35,403 bases of DNA from a virus: the IMG/VR virus record IMGVR_UViG_3300043540_000306, positions 1-35,403 of that record. One strand, written 5' to 3'. Under the pieces are notes generated by a model that saw only the letters and a program-made list of their open reading frames with translations, searched no databases and was not told the origin of the DNA. Positions 5,984-13,355 of this stretch are shown here, piece by piece. Each line of letters opens with the position of its first letter. Position 1 is the first letter of the stretch. The position numbers and the translations under genes are program-made.

Positions 5984-7674
5984 AGATCCCGCGCGACCCG
6001 GTGGAGCGCCAACGGTTCTACGACGAGTTGACGCAGCAGTGCCTGGCGTCGCGTTCGGACCGCTTCGACTTCTACCGCACGCTGCGCAACTACTACCTCT
6101 TCGGCTCGTCCGACGAGTCGGGCGCCCCTTACAACAAGATCGGCTCGACGATCGACACGCTGGCGTCGTTCGTCTACGCACCCGACGCGGTGCGGTTCGC
6201 CATCAACATCGGCGTCAGTGCGGATCCGGGGGACGCGTACAAGGCGGCGCCGCTCGCACGCGAGCTCACCGAGCAGTGGCGCATGTCGGGCACGCACCTG
6301 CGGTTCGGCCTGGCCGCGAAGTGGTCGCTGGTCTTCGGTGCCATGCTGTTGAAAGTGCAGTGGAAGCGCGGCATCGCGCGCACCTACATGGTCGAGCCCC
6401 ACCAGTTCGGCGTGCTGCGCGAAGACATCGTCGACCTGGCGGACCAGGAAGCCTTCGTCATGTGCTACTCGACGACGAAGACGCAGCTGGGCGCCGACCT
6501 GGCGGGCAACCCGCGCCGCGAGTCGATCCTGGCGCGCGTCAACAAGGGCGCGGGCACCGGACAAAGCAACTTCTCGGACGGCATGACGCGCCTGCTGCTG
6601 TCCAACCCCGTCGGCGGCGTACCTGGATCGGTCGCGGCCAGCCATGGTACGGCGGGCGGTACCGTTGACGGCGGGCTGGCCGGCGGCCGCGCGCAGTACA
6701 GCTATGCGCCGCGCGTCGAAGCCGAGCTCGTCGACATGGTCGATCTGTACGTGTGGAACGACGACATCGACGACTACCAGATCGTGTCGATGGCTTCGCC
6801 CAGCGTCGTGATCTACGACCGTCCGCAGAAGGTCGTGGGCGTCGCCGGCATTCCGCACTTCGCCGTCGTGCGTGCGGAGTCGAACCTGTACGACTATTTC
6901 TGGGGCGACTCGTTCGCCGCGCGGCTCGCGTGGCTGCAGGAGTGGCGCACAGAGGACGTAGCCAATATCCGCAACCTGCAGAAAAAGCAGTCCGACCCCC
7001 CTATCAGCGGTACCGGCATGACCGGTATCGCCGAGGAGAAACTGCTCGCGCTGCGCCGCGCCGGTGGCTCGCTGTCGATGTCGACGCCGACGGCCAAGGT
7101 GCAGGTGCACGCGCCGACGATGCCGACGAACATCTTCGGCTCGCTGGCCGAGATCGATGCGATGTTCGACGACACTGCAGGCATAGGCCACATCCTGCAA
7201 GGCAAGGGTGAGGCCGGCGTGCGCTCGAAGGGCCAGGCCGACCTGATGGCCCGACTGGGGTCTTCGCGACCCAAGATGCGCGCGATCGTCGTCGAGGAGT
7301 CCGCCGAGGACGTGGCGACGCTGATGCTGCGCAACGTGCAGGAGAACAGCGACCAGAAGTTCCAGGCAACGATCCCAGGAAAGCCTGAAAAGTTGATTTT
7401 CGCGGCGGCGCAGTTTACAAAGGACTACGAGATCAAGGTGGACGCGCACAGTAGCTCGCCCATCTTCGTCGAGGACCGCAAGCATGACGCGATAACGCTG
7501 CTCGAGGCCAAGGCGATCGACCGCGAGACCTTCCTGGACATGTTCGACCCGCCCAACCGGCAGTTGCTCCAGGAACGGCTCAAGGTGATCGAGGCCCAGG
7601 AGGCGAAAGCGCAGCAGATGCAAGCCGCGGCGCAGGCGCAAGCCCACGGGGGCAAGCCGGCGGGCGGGAAGTGA
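5980..7674 (+). CDS. Portal protein
   Basis: 564 residues, forming the predicted dodecameric ring at the capsid vertex through which DNA is packaged. The GTG at 5980 overlaps the previous stop (GTGA) and has GGAG 6 nt upstream; the longer open frame back to 5752 is not coding. The text VKIPRDPVERQRFYDELTQQ, NYYLFGSSDESGAPYNKIGS and ADLMARLGSSRPKMRAIVVE fits portal proteins of podoviruses in order and size. The C-terminus is a Gln/Ala-rich helix and Gly-rich tail. Assignment rests on location after TerL, length and overall pattern. Confidence 0.85.
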   Translation: MKIPRDPVERQRFYDELTQQCLASRSDRFDFYRTLRNYYLFGSSDESGAPYNKIGSTIDTLASFVYAPDAVRFAINIGVSADPGDAYKAAPLARELTEQWRMSGTHLRFGLAAKWSLVFGAMLLKVQWKRGIARTYMVEPHQFGVLREDIVDLADQEAFVMCYSTTKTQLGADLAGNPRRESILARVNKGAGTGQSNFSDGMTRLLLSNPVGGVPGSVAASHGTAGGTVDGGLAGGRAQYSYAPRVEAELVDMVDLYVWNDDIDDYQIVSMASPSVVIYDRPQKVVGVAGIPHFAVVRAESNLYDYFWGDSFAARLAWLQEWRTEDVANIRNLQKKQSDPPISGTGMTGIAEEKLLALRRAGGSLSMSTPTAKVQVHAPTMPTNIFGSLAEIDAMFDDTAGIGHILQGKGEAGVRSKGQADLMARLGSSRPKMRAIVVEESAEDVATLMLRNVQENSDQKFQATIPGKPEKLIFAAAQFTKDYEIKVDAHSSSPIFVEDRKHDAITLLEAKAIDRETFLDMFDPPNRQLLQERLKVIEAQEAKAQQMQAAAQAQAHGGKPAGGK

Positions 7675-7733
7675 TTGACCGGGGTGTGGCTGCCCCCCAG
7701 GAAAGGTGGCCGCCTTCGACGAGGAGTGCAGAC

Positions 7734-7769
7734 ATGGCTCGCAAGATGCGGCGCGGCAAGCGCAAGTAG
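7734..7769 (+). CDS. 11-residue Arg/Lys-rich micro-ORF A
   Basis: ATG to TAG encodes MARKMRRGKRK. GAGGAG lies 7 nt upstream, as good as any site in the operon. The peptide is 8 of 11 basic residues. A near relative, MARRSRRSKRK, is encoded 78 bp downstream with its own strong site. The pair suggests a duplicated micro-gene. A role in compacting or neutralising DNA, or in capsid assembly, is only a guess from charge and place between portal and scaffold. Confidence 0.5.
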   Translation: MARKMRRGKRK

Positions 7770-7846
7770 GCCCTCGGGGTCTACACTCGGAACGCGAGCG
7801 CCGCAAGCGCACAGCGATCGTCTTCAACCCACCAACGGAGGCACAC

Positions 7847-7882
7847 ATGGCACGTCGTAGCCGTCGCAGCAAGCGCAAGTGA
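7847..7882 (+). CDS. 11-residue Arg/Lys-rich micro-ORF B
   Basis: ATG to TGA encodes MARRSRRSKRK, matching micro-ORF A at seven of eleven positions. GGAGG lies 5 nt upstream. The intervening DNA between the two ORFs is not similar, so selection on the peptide is more likely than a recent duplication. No homologue family is known to me. Confidence 0.5.
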   Translation: MARRSRRSKRK

Positions 7883-7893
7883 GCGCCAGGGCC

Positions 7894-7974
7894 ATGCAAG
7901 GGGCCTATTCGATTCGGTTGATCAAGGGGAACCCGCCGCCACCAGGGGGCGGGCACCCAGCACCCAAGAGGTGA
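7894..7974 (+). CDS. Possible 26-residue ORF
   Basis: ATG to TGA encodes a peptide starting MQGAYSIRLIKGNPPPPGGG and ending HPAPKR. Its ribosome site is poor (AGGG only 2 nt upstream). It spans a CCCGCC...GGCGGG hairpin at 7932-7953. It fills the space between micro-ORFs B and C, which is the only reason to list it. Confidence 0.2.
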   Translation: MQGAYSIRLIKGNPPPPGGGHPAPKR

Positions 7975-7977
7975 CCC

Positions 7978-8037
7978 ATGAATGAAGTCCTACCCGCCCG
8001 CAATCGGGGCTACGTCAAGCGGCGCTCTCGCCGCTGA
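7978..8037 (+). CDS. 19-residue basic micro-ORF C
   Basis: ATG to TGA encodes MNEVLPARNRGYVKRRSRR. GAGGTG lies 5 nt upstream. The C-terminal half (KRRSRR) is as basic as micro-ORFs A and B. It ends 5 bp before the next ATG, tiling the gap tightly. Confidence 0.45.
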   Translation: MNEVLPARNRGYVKRRSRR

Positions 8038-8042
8038 TCCGC

Positions 8043-8516
8043 ATGAGCGTCCCGCCGGAAGTCATTCAGCAGCTGATGGCCGCGCGCGGCGGTGCGCCAG
8101 GCGGTGCGCCAGGCGGCGCACCATCCGCTACCCCACCCGGCGCGGGCGGCCTACCCCCGGGGGGCATGGGCGGCCCGGCCGGCTCGCAGGGGCAGGCCCC
8201 CGGCGGCTCGCCGACACCCCAGCCACAGGACAAGCGTGGCCTGAAGAGCGCCGCGATGTCGAACCTGCACATCGCGCAGAACATGCTCGAGCAGGCACTC
8301 ACCGCCTTCCACCCAGGTGACCCCGAGTACAAGGTGATCCTGAAGTGCCTCACTTCGATGGCGCCGCTGGCCGGCAGGCGTGACGCAACGGACCTGGTCC
8401 CCGCGGAGGTCATGCGGATGGTCGGCCAAATGCCGCAAATGGGCGGCGGCACCGACGTGCAGCGTATGATCATGCAGCAGATGAACAAGCCGCCGCAGCC
8501 CGCGCCGGCCCAATGA
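8043..8516 (+). CDS. Hypothetical virion-region protein, 157 aa
   Basis: The N-terminus (MSVPPEVIQQLMAARGG) leads into a Gly/Pro/Ala-rich linker of about 45 residues with repeated GGAP units. A helical region (NLHIAQNMLEQALTAFHPGD, then YKVILKCLTSMAPLAG) and a Met/Gln-rich tail follow. Such proteins lie between portal and scaffold in several podovirus genomes and are thought to be structural or assembly factors. No function is claimed. Confidence 0.65.
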   Translation: MSVPPEVIQQLMAARGGAPGGAPGGAPSATPPGAGGLPPGGMGGPAGSQGQAPGGSPTPQPQDKRGLKSAAMSNLHIAQNMLEQALTAFHPGDPEYKVILKCLTSMAPLAGRRDATDLVPAEVMRMVGQMPQMGGGTDVQRMIMQQMNKPPQPAPAQ

Positions 8517-8528
8517 CGAGGTGATCCC

Positions 8529-8714
8529 ATGACCACTCGCTACCTTCAGCCCAGCCAGGACGGTCTGCGCAAGCCCACCGACCCGCAGAAGGAAAACGGC
8601 AACATCATCAACCCGCCGCGGTACGCCGAATTCGGCGGACTGACCGGCCCGAGCAAGGTCGCCACGCGCAACCCGCTCGTCATCAGCAAGCCCGGCGGCG
8701 GCCGCTCGGCCTGA
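8529..8714 (+). CDS. Small virion-region protein, 61 aa
   Basis: ATG at 8529 with GAGGTG 5 nt upstream. The product MTTRYLQPSQDGLRKPTDPQ ... is polar, Pro/Asn-rich and without predicted helices. It lies directly before the scaffold gene. It may be a minor capsid or assembly protein; no family is recognised. Confidence 0.6.
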   Translation: MTTRYLQPSQDGLRKPTDPQKENGNIINPPRYAEFGGLTGPSKVATRNPLVISKPGGGRSA

Positions 8715-8743
8715 CACACCCCCCGATGTCTCAGAGTTGACCT

Positions 8744-9331
8744 ATGAGCCTTGAAGACCTCACCACTGACCAGCTGCTCGCCCACGCGCGCAACCTGCAA
8801 GGGTCGCACAACCTGTTGCAGACCCTGCTGAACGACCCGGCCGCACGCGAGACCGTGCAGCGCCACCTGAAGAAGCTCCAGCCCACCCTGTCGATCCCCG
8901 AGATCGACGCCAAGGACGCCGTTCTGAGCGAGTTGAAGGCCGAGCGCGAGGCGCGCCAGGCACTCGAGCGGTCGATCATGGAGGGTCAGGTGCGCGACCG
9001 GCTCGAGAAGGCGCGGTCGGCGGCCAAGACCCGATACGGCCTGGACGAGGCCGACATGGTCGAAGTCGAGAAGCTCATGACCGACGCCGAGAACCCCATC
9101 CCGACCTACGACGCCGCGGCACGCGTGCACAAGGCCAGCAAGTCCACCGCCACGCCGACGCCGTCGGCGTTGTCCGCACCCACGTTCGACATGCCCGAGA
9201 AGGACGTGTGGGGCAAGGGCATCGGCAACAAGGCGATGCTGGACAAGATCGCGGTGAACGAGGCTTTTGCCGCCCTCAACGACATTCGCGCCGGCAAGGT
9301 TGCCGGGTTGGGGCCCGCCCGGGCCGCGTGA
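8744..9331 (+). CDS. Putative capsid scaffolding protein
   Basis: 195 residues, highly charged and helical. Residues 50-100 (LSIPEIDAKDAVLSELKAER then EARQALERSIMEGQVRDRLE) predict a coiled coil. Placement immediately upstream of the major capsid gene is the standard scaffold position. The C-terminus is Gly/Ala-rich. The leader CAGAGTTGACCT directly before its ATG recurs before the gene at 12100. Scaffold identity is inferred from place and helix content, not from a conserved motif. Confidence 0.7.
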   Translation: MSLEDLTTDQLLAHARNLQGSHNLLQTLLNDPAARETVQRHLKKLQPTLSIPEIDAKDAVLSELKAEREARQALERSIMEGQVRDRLEKARSAAKTRYGLDEADMVEVEKLMTDAENPIPTYDAAARVHKASKSTATPTPSALSAPTFDMPEKDVWGKGIGNKAMLDKIAVNEAFAALNDIRAGKVAGLGPARAA

Positions 9332-9358
9332 TTCTCAACAGCCTGCCGGTTGACCGGC
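9312..9358 (+). promoter_or_regulatory. Paired GC hairpins between scaffold and capsid genes
   Basis: GGCCCG-CC-CGGGCC (9312-9325) lies at the scaffold 3' end. GCCGGT-TG-ACCGGC (9345-9358) lies in the intergenic gap before the capsid gene. Neither has a T-tract. Hairpins at this point could protect the capsid message or partly terminate readthrough, giving more capsid than scaffold mRNA. This is inference from position. Confidence 0.35.
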
Positions 9359-9392
9359 GGCGGGCATCTGTAGCAGCAAGCAGGAGCTAGAA

Positions 9393-10409
9393 ATGCCCGT
9401 CCTCGGTACCGGTGTGATGCCTTCCGGTGGTGTCGGATCCCTCGGCCAAGAGTTGCAGTACGTCACACGGCGCGCCTTCGTCAAGAAGCTCGTCGTGCAG
9501 ATCTACAACACCAGCCCGCTGGCCGCCGCACTGATCGCCAACTCGCAGCCCGCGTCGGGCGGTATCTCGTCGGTGACCATTCCGGCGCAGGGCACGCAGT
9601 TCGTGAACATGCAGTGGGTCGGCTACGACGGTTCGTTCAACCAGCCGAGCCCCCAGCCCGGCGTGACGAACCTCGAGTTCAACCTCAAGGGCGCGGTGAT
9701 CCCCGTCCCTTACCTCGGCTTCGAGGGCCTGCTGCAAGACTCGCACGAAGTCATTCCGCTGCTCGCCGCGCGGATGAACGACGCGGGCAACGTCTACTGC
9801 GACGGCATTGCAACCGCGCTGTACGGCAACACGTCGAACAACCAGCAGGTGATCGGCCTGCCGGGCGCGGTCGACGACGGCACGAACCTGGTGAACTACG
9901 GCAACCAGTCGCGCACGCTGAACCCGTGGCTGAAGGCCAAGCGCTACGCCGCCGGCGGCACCAACCCGACGCGTGCGCTCGTGATGCAGTACATCACCGG
10001 CACGTTCAAGAACTGCGGCGAATTGCCGACCTTCGGCGTCATGGGCCCGGCCACCTGGCAGACCCTGGCGAACGACTTCCTGCCCAACGAGTCCTACGTC
10101 GTCACGCCCGAAAAGGGCTTCGACGACGAGCCGTGGGGTGCGCGCAGCGCCTTCCGTGCGCTGATGGTCGCCGGCGTGCCGATCTACTGCGATCCGTACT
10201 GCCCGGAAGGCACCATGTACCTGCTCAACACGGGATACGCGGCCTTCTACATCCACGAGCGCGCCGCCTTCGCCTTCACGGGCTTCGAGAGCACGCTGAG
10301 CAACTTCCAGATCGGCTACATCGGCGCGGTGCTGTCGCTGCTCGAGTTCGTGCTCGCGAAGCCGAAATCGTGCACGGTGGTGACCGGTTTCACCTTCGTG
10401 ACCATCTGA
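9393..10409 (+). CDS. Major capsid protein
   Basis: 338 residues with AGGAG 6 nt before the ATG, a strong site that fits high expression. The N-terminus (GSLGQELQYVTRRAFVKKLV) resembles the N-arm of HK97-fold capsid proteins. Segments such as YGNTSNNQQVIGLPGAVDDG and APIP-type beta strands near VAGVPIYCDPYCPEGTMYLL match the P- and A-domain pattern of phage capsids of this class. Location after scaffold supports the call. No protease gene is seen nearby, so maturation cleavage is not implied. Confidence 0.85.
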   Translation: MPVLGTGVMPSGGVGSLGQELQYVTRRAFVKKLVVQIYNTSPLAAALIANSQPASGGISSVTIPAQGTQFVNMQWVGYDGSFNQPSPQPGVTNLEFNLKGAVIPVPYLGFEGLLQDSHEVIPLLAARMNDAGNVYCDGIATALYGNTSNNQQVIGLPGAVDDGTNLVNYGNQSRTLNPWLKAKRYAAGGTNPTRALVMQYITGTFKNCGELPTFGVMGPATWQTLANDFLPNESYVVTPEKGFDDEPWGARSAFRALMVAGVPIYCDPYCPEGTMYLLNTGYAAFYIHERAAFAFTGFESTLSNFQIGYIGAVLSLLEFVLAKPKSCTVVTGFTFVTI

Positions 10410-10425
10410 CGCACAGGAGAGAACG

Positions 10426-11685
10426 ATGTCGTTCAACAAGATCTCGGGCCTGGCCGCGGCGACCATCGCGGCGGTGCCCATCGGCCTCGGCGCCGGCGAG
10501 GCCTTCATGCTGCCGGTGGGCCAGGGCATCGTCGGGGCCTTCGGCTCCGTCGTCACGCCGCAGATCGCCGCCGGCAACCCGCTGTCGGGTCAGTACATCG
10601 TGCAGCTGGGCATGTACTCGACGCTCCAGGTCTTCGACACGGGGCTGCAGTACTGGCGCAACATCCACGTGTTGCCGTTCAATTTGGTGACGGTGTCCTC
10701 GGACGGCACGAACTACCGCATCGCGAACACGACCGGCTGCCCGGTGGGCGCGCTGATCACGAACGCGGGGTCGGGCGGCACGAACGGCTGGTATGGCTTC
10801 ATCAATGGGGTCGCCAGCACGATCGTCAACGGTGTCGTCAGCGCCGGCAATTCGGTGTTCACGATCACGCCGAGCGCGGGCGCGAGCCAGTGGAACGCGA
10901 TTGTCGGCGGTGCGGTCAACACGACCATCAGCCTTGCCGGTACGGTCTACACCAACGGCCCGTTCAGCACGGCGGCCGTCGCCGCGACGGGTAGCGGTGG
11001 CGCCAACTACACGAAGCCGCCGCTGATCATCTTCACGCCGCCACCGAACCAGGGCGCGCAGCCCTACGTGCTGCCGACCGCGATCTGCACGATCTCGGGC
11101 GGCGCCATCAACTCGGTCACGGTGCTCGAGCAGGGCGCGGGTCTGCTGGGCCTGCCGGGCATCACCGTGATTCCGCAGCCTGGCGACACCACGGGCGCTG
11201 GCGCGGTGCTCGGGTGGCTCGCGGCCAACGTCGGCCAGGTCGGTTCGGGCACGGTTCTCGCCATGTACCCGGCCGCCAGCGGCACGCCGCTGACCGCAGT
11301 GCCGACCTTCACCTACGGTGGATCGTCGAACCCCGCGCCGACGGCCACCGCGATCATGAACTTCACGATCACGGGGTTCACGAACACGACCGCGGGCGTT
11401 GGCTACGTCAACGCCGGCGGGGTGATCTGGGGCGGCATCGTCGCGGGCAGCGCGGCCAACACGAACCCGTTCATGGACAAGGCGCTGTCGATCCCGATCG
11501 CGCCGCCGATCAACGTCGCGGCCACTACCGGCGTGCCATCGTTGGCCGGCCCGTTCCAGGGGTGCAACTACCAGGCCGTGCCGTCGTACAGCGCCTTTTC
11601 GACGGGCGCCGCGCCATCGACGGCCGCTGTGCAGCCGCCGACCGTGGGCGGGGCCAACGACGTCATCACGCTGATGTCCATCTGA
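10426..11685 (+). CDS. Virion structural protein with Gly/Tyr beta-repeat module
   Basis: 419 residues, AGGAG 6 nt before ATG. The N-terminal 90 residues look like a small capsid-associated fold (GEAFMLPVGQGIVGAFGSVV, QYWRNIHVLPFNLVTVSSDG). The rest is beta-rich, with strands such as GSGGANYTKPPLIIFTPPP, GGAINSVTVLEQGAGLLGLP and TAGVGYVNAGGVIWGGIV. These follow a GxGYxxPP...V...GxIxxVxVxxxGxGY pattern that also occurs in the genes at 12505 and 13356. It is probably a head decoration or capsid-vertex protein. Function is inferred from context. Confidence 0.65.
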   Translation: MSFNKISGLAAATIAAVPIGLGAGEAFMLPVGQGIVGAFGSVVTPQIAAGNPLSGQYIVQLGMYSTLQVFDTGLQYWRNIHVLPFNLVTVSSDGTNYRIANTTGCPVGALITNAGSGGTNGWYGFINGVASTIVNGVVSAGNSVFTITPSAGASQWNAIVGGAVNTTISLAGTVYTNGPFSTAAVAATGSGGANYTKPPLIIFTPPPNQGAQPYVLPTAICTISGGAINSVTVLEQGAGLLGLPGITVIPQPGDTTGAGAVLGWLAANVGQVGSGTVLAMYPAASGTPLTAVPTFTYGGSSNPAPTATAIMNFTITGFTNTTAGVGYVNAGGVIWGGIVAGSAANTNPFMDKALSIPIAPPINVAATTGVPSLAGPFQGCNYQAVPSYSAFSTGAAPSTAAVQPPTVGGANDVITLMSI

Positions 11686-11694
11686 GGAACTGAC

Positions 11695-12075
11695 ATGCCG
11701 ATGTCCAGGCTCGCCGCGCTGCGCGCGTTTCTCGCACACGCCGGTGGCGTGTTCCCGCGCGCCGCTGCGGTGACCGTTCACACGACGGAAGACGTGTGGC
11801 GGGAGCTCGAGGCCGACTTGGTCGCCGCGAAGGCATGGGCCGAAGCGAAGGCTGGCGGCACGTTCGCGGTGCACCTGCCGGCGGGTTTGTGGGCGGACAT
11901 GCACGACGCCGCGCAGGACGAGCCGGAGCCCGCGCCTGCGCCTGCGCCGGAGCCCGCGACTGCGCCTGCGCCGGAGCCCGCGCCCGCGACTGCGCCTGCG
12001 CCGACGGAGGCGCCGGGCCCTACCGAAGCACCCCCCGCTCCGGCGCCGAGCGTGCCGGAACCCCCGCTCGTCTGA
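11695..12075 (+). CDS. Hypothetical protein with Ala/Pro/Glu tail, 126 aa
   Basis: GAGG 7 nt before the ATG. Residues 1-75 form a compact helical region (LAALRAFLAHAGGVFPRAAA, EDVWRELEADLVAAKAWAEA). Residues 80-126 are a low-complexity PAPAPEPATAP tract encoded by imperfect 9- to 24-bp repeats. It ends EPPLV; the next gene and the SSB end DEPLV. Likely a virion or assembly protein by location. Confidence 0.6.
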   Translation: MPMSRLAALRAFLAHAGGVFPRAAAVTVHTTEDVWRELEADLVAAKAWAEAKAGGTFAVHLPAGLWADMHDAAQDEPEPAPAPAPEPATAPAPEPAPATAPAPTEAPGPTEAPPAPAPSVPEPPLV

Positions 12076-12099
12076 GCCACCGTCTCGCAGAGTTGACCT

Positions 12100-12492
12100 A
12101 TGCGCGAAATCTTCGTCACGAACAGAAACGACTTCCACCACTCGGACCGTTTTAACGGTGTCGACTTCGAGTTCCCTCCGAAGGAGCGCGTAGCGATCCC
12201 GGTGGAGGCCGCGGTACACATGTTCGGGTTCAACATGCCCGACAAGACCGAGGTGTTGACGCGCCTGGGGTGGGCCACGAAGTACGACCCCCGCGCGCGC
12301 ACGTTCGTCGACGACGCTGACGGTGTGAAGCGGCTCGCTAACTTCGTGTTCACGAAGGCGGTGATGATCGAAGCGCCGATCGACGCACCCGACCCCGAGC
12401 CGATGGGCCTGGCGGACGCGCCCGCACCACCCCCGGTGAAGGCGAAGCGGCTCGACTATCTGGCAGTGGGCAACGACGAGCCGCTCGTCTGA
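12100..12492 (+). CDS. Hypothetical virion-region protein, 130 aa
   Basis: The product begins MREIFVTNRNDFHHSDRFNG and continues with FEFPPKERVAIPVEAAVHMF and VLTRLGWATKYDPRARTFVD. It is a mixed alpha/beta protein with a Pro-rich, acidic tail ending NDEPLV. The start is preceded by CAGAGTTGACCT, identical to the leader of the scaffold gene. Its place between decoration and adaptor genes suggests a head-completion role, but I recognise no family. Confidence 0.65.
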   Translation: MREIFVTNRNDFHHSDRFNGVDFEFPPKERVAIPVEAAVHMFGFNMPDKTEVLTRLGWATKYDPRARTFVDDADGVKRLANFVFTKAVMIEAPIDAPDPEPMGLADAPAPPPVKAKRLDYLAVGNDEPLV

Positions 12493-12504
12493 TGCGGTTG
12501 AGCC

Positions 12505-13353
12505 GTGACGACGCTCAACCAGTACGAGGTCCAGGTCGCCGATCTTCTCCACGATCCGAACCAGCAGCTGTGGAGCCTGTCGCAGCTTGACCTCTACATC
12601 AACGAGGCCCGGCGGCAGGTGGTCATGGACACCGGCTGCCTTCGGTCGCTGCAGACCGCGTATCTCACCGCGGGGGTGGAGTCCTACACCTTCGGCCAGG
12701 TCACCGGTGGCGTTATTGCGACGCCGGGGACGGGGTATGTCAACCCTTCGGTCTCGTTCGCTGGTGGCGGGGGCAGTGGTGTAGCCGCTTCGTTGACGCA
12801 AAGTGGTGGCGCGGTCAACGCCATCAACTTCTCGGCCTTCGGCAGCGGCTACTCCACTGCCCCCGTCGCCACCGTCACCGACGGCGGCCCCGGCGTCAAT
12901 GCCGCGGTGACCGTCGGTGTGGTCAACGTGAACACCTACGACATCCTGGGCGTCAGTATCATCTGGGGCGCCGAGAGGTACGCGCTGCTGTGGCGCCCCT
13001 TCAGCGACTTCTCGGCCAAGCTGCGCGTGTGGCTGTCGACGGCCTACCAGCGCCAGCCGGCGATGTGGGCGGTCTACGGCAATACGCAGTTCTTCGTCGG
13101 GCCGCCGCCCGACCAGTCCTACCAGGTCGAACTCGACACCATCATCTTGCCGACCGCGCTGGCTGACTACCTCACCGCGGACCCGATCCCGGTGGTCATG
13201 CAGGACCCGGTCAAGTTCTACGCCGCGCACCTTGCGAAGCTGAACAACCAGGCCTACGGTGAGGCCGAGATGCTGCTCGCCGCGTACCAGCGGCGCGTGC
13301 GCGAGTGCGAGGCTGCGTACACCCGGCGGATCCCGAACCCCTATGAGGTGTGA
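12505..13353 (+). CDS. Head-tail adaptor protein with inserted beta-repeat module
   Basis: 282 residues from GTG. The N-terminal helices (YEVQVADLLHDPNQQLWSLS, YINEARRQVVMDTGCLR) and the C-terminal half (LLWRPFSDFSAKLRVWLSTA, QPAMWAVYGNTQFFVGPPPD, helical end with ARRECEA-type residues) fit the adaptor proteins that dock below the podovirus portal. Between them, residues 69-135 are a Gly-rich insert, GVIATPGTGYVNPSVSFAGG ... FSAFGSGYSTAPVATVTDGG, of the same repeat type as in the gene at 10426. The insert interrupts an otherwise continuous fold and probably projects outward. Confidence 0.75.
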   Translation: MTTLNQYEVQVADLLHDPNQQLWSLSQLDLYINEARRQVVMDTGCLRSLQTAYLTAGVESYTFGQVTGGVIATPGTGYVNPSVSFAGGGGSGVAASLTQSGGAVNAINFSAFGSGYSTAPVATVTDGGPGVNAAVTVGVVNVNTYDILGVSIIWGAERYALLWRPFSDFSAKLRVWLSTAYQRQPAMWAVYGNTQFFVGPPPDQSYQVELDTIILPTALADYLTADPIPVVMQDPVKFYAAHLAKLNNQAYGEAEMLLAAYQRRVRECEAAYTRRIPNPYEV

Positions 13354-13355
13354 CC

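Noticed and set aside
10390-13230. 946-codon minus-strand ORF opposite virion genes
   Set aside because: Very long but Arg/Asp/Val-rich antisense text across several genes with good starts on the + strand; an effect of high GC3.
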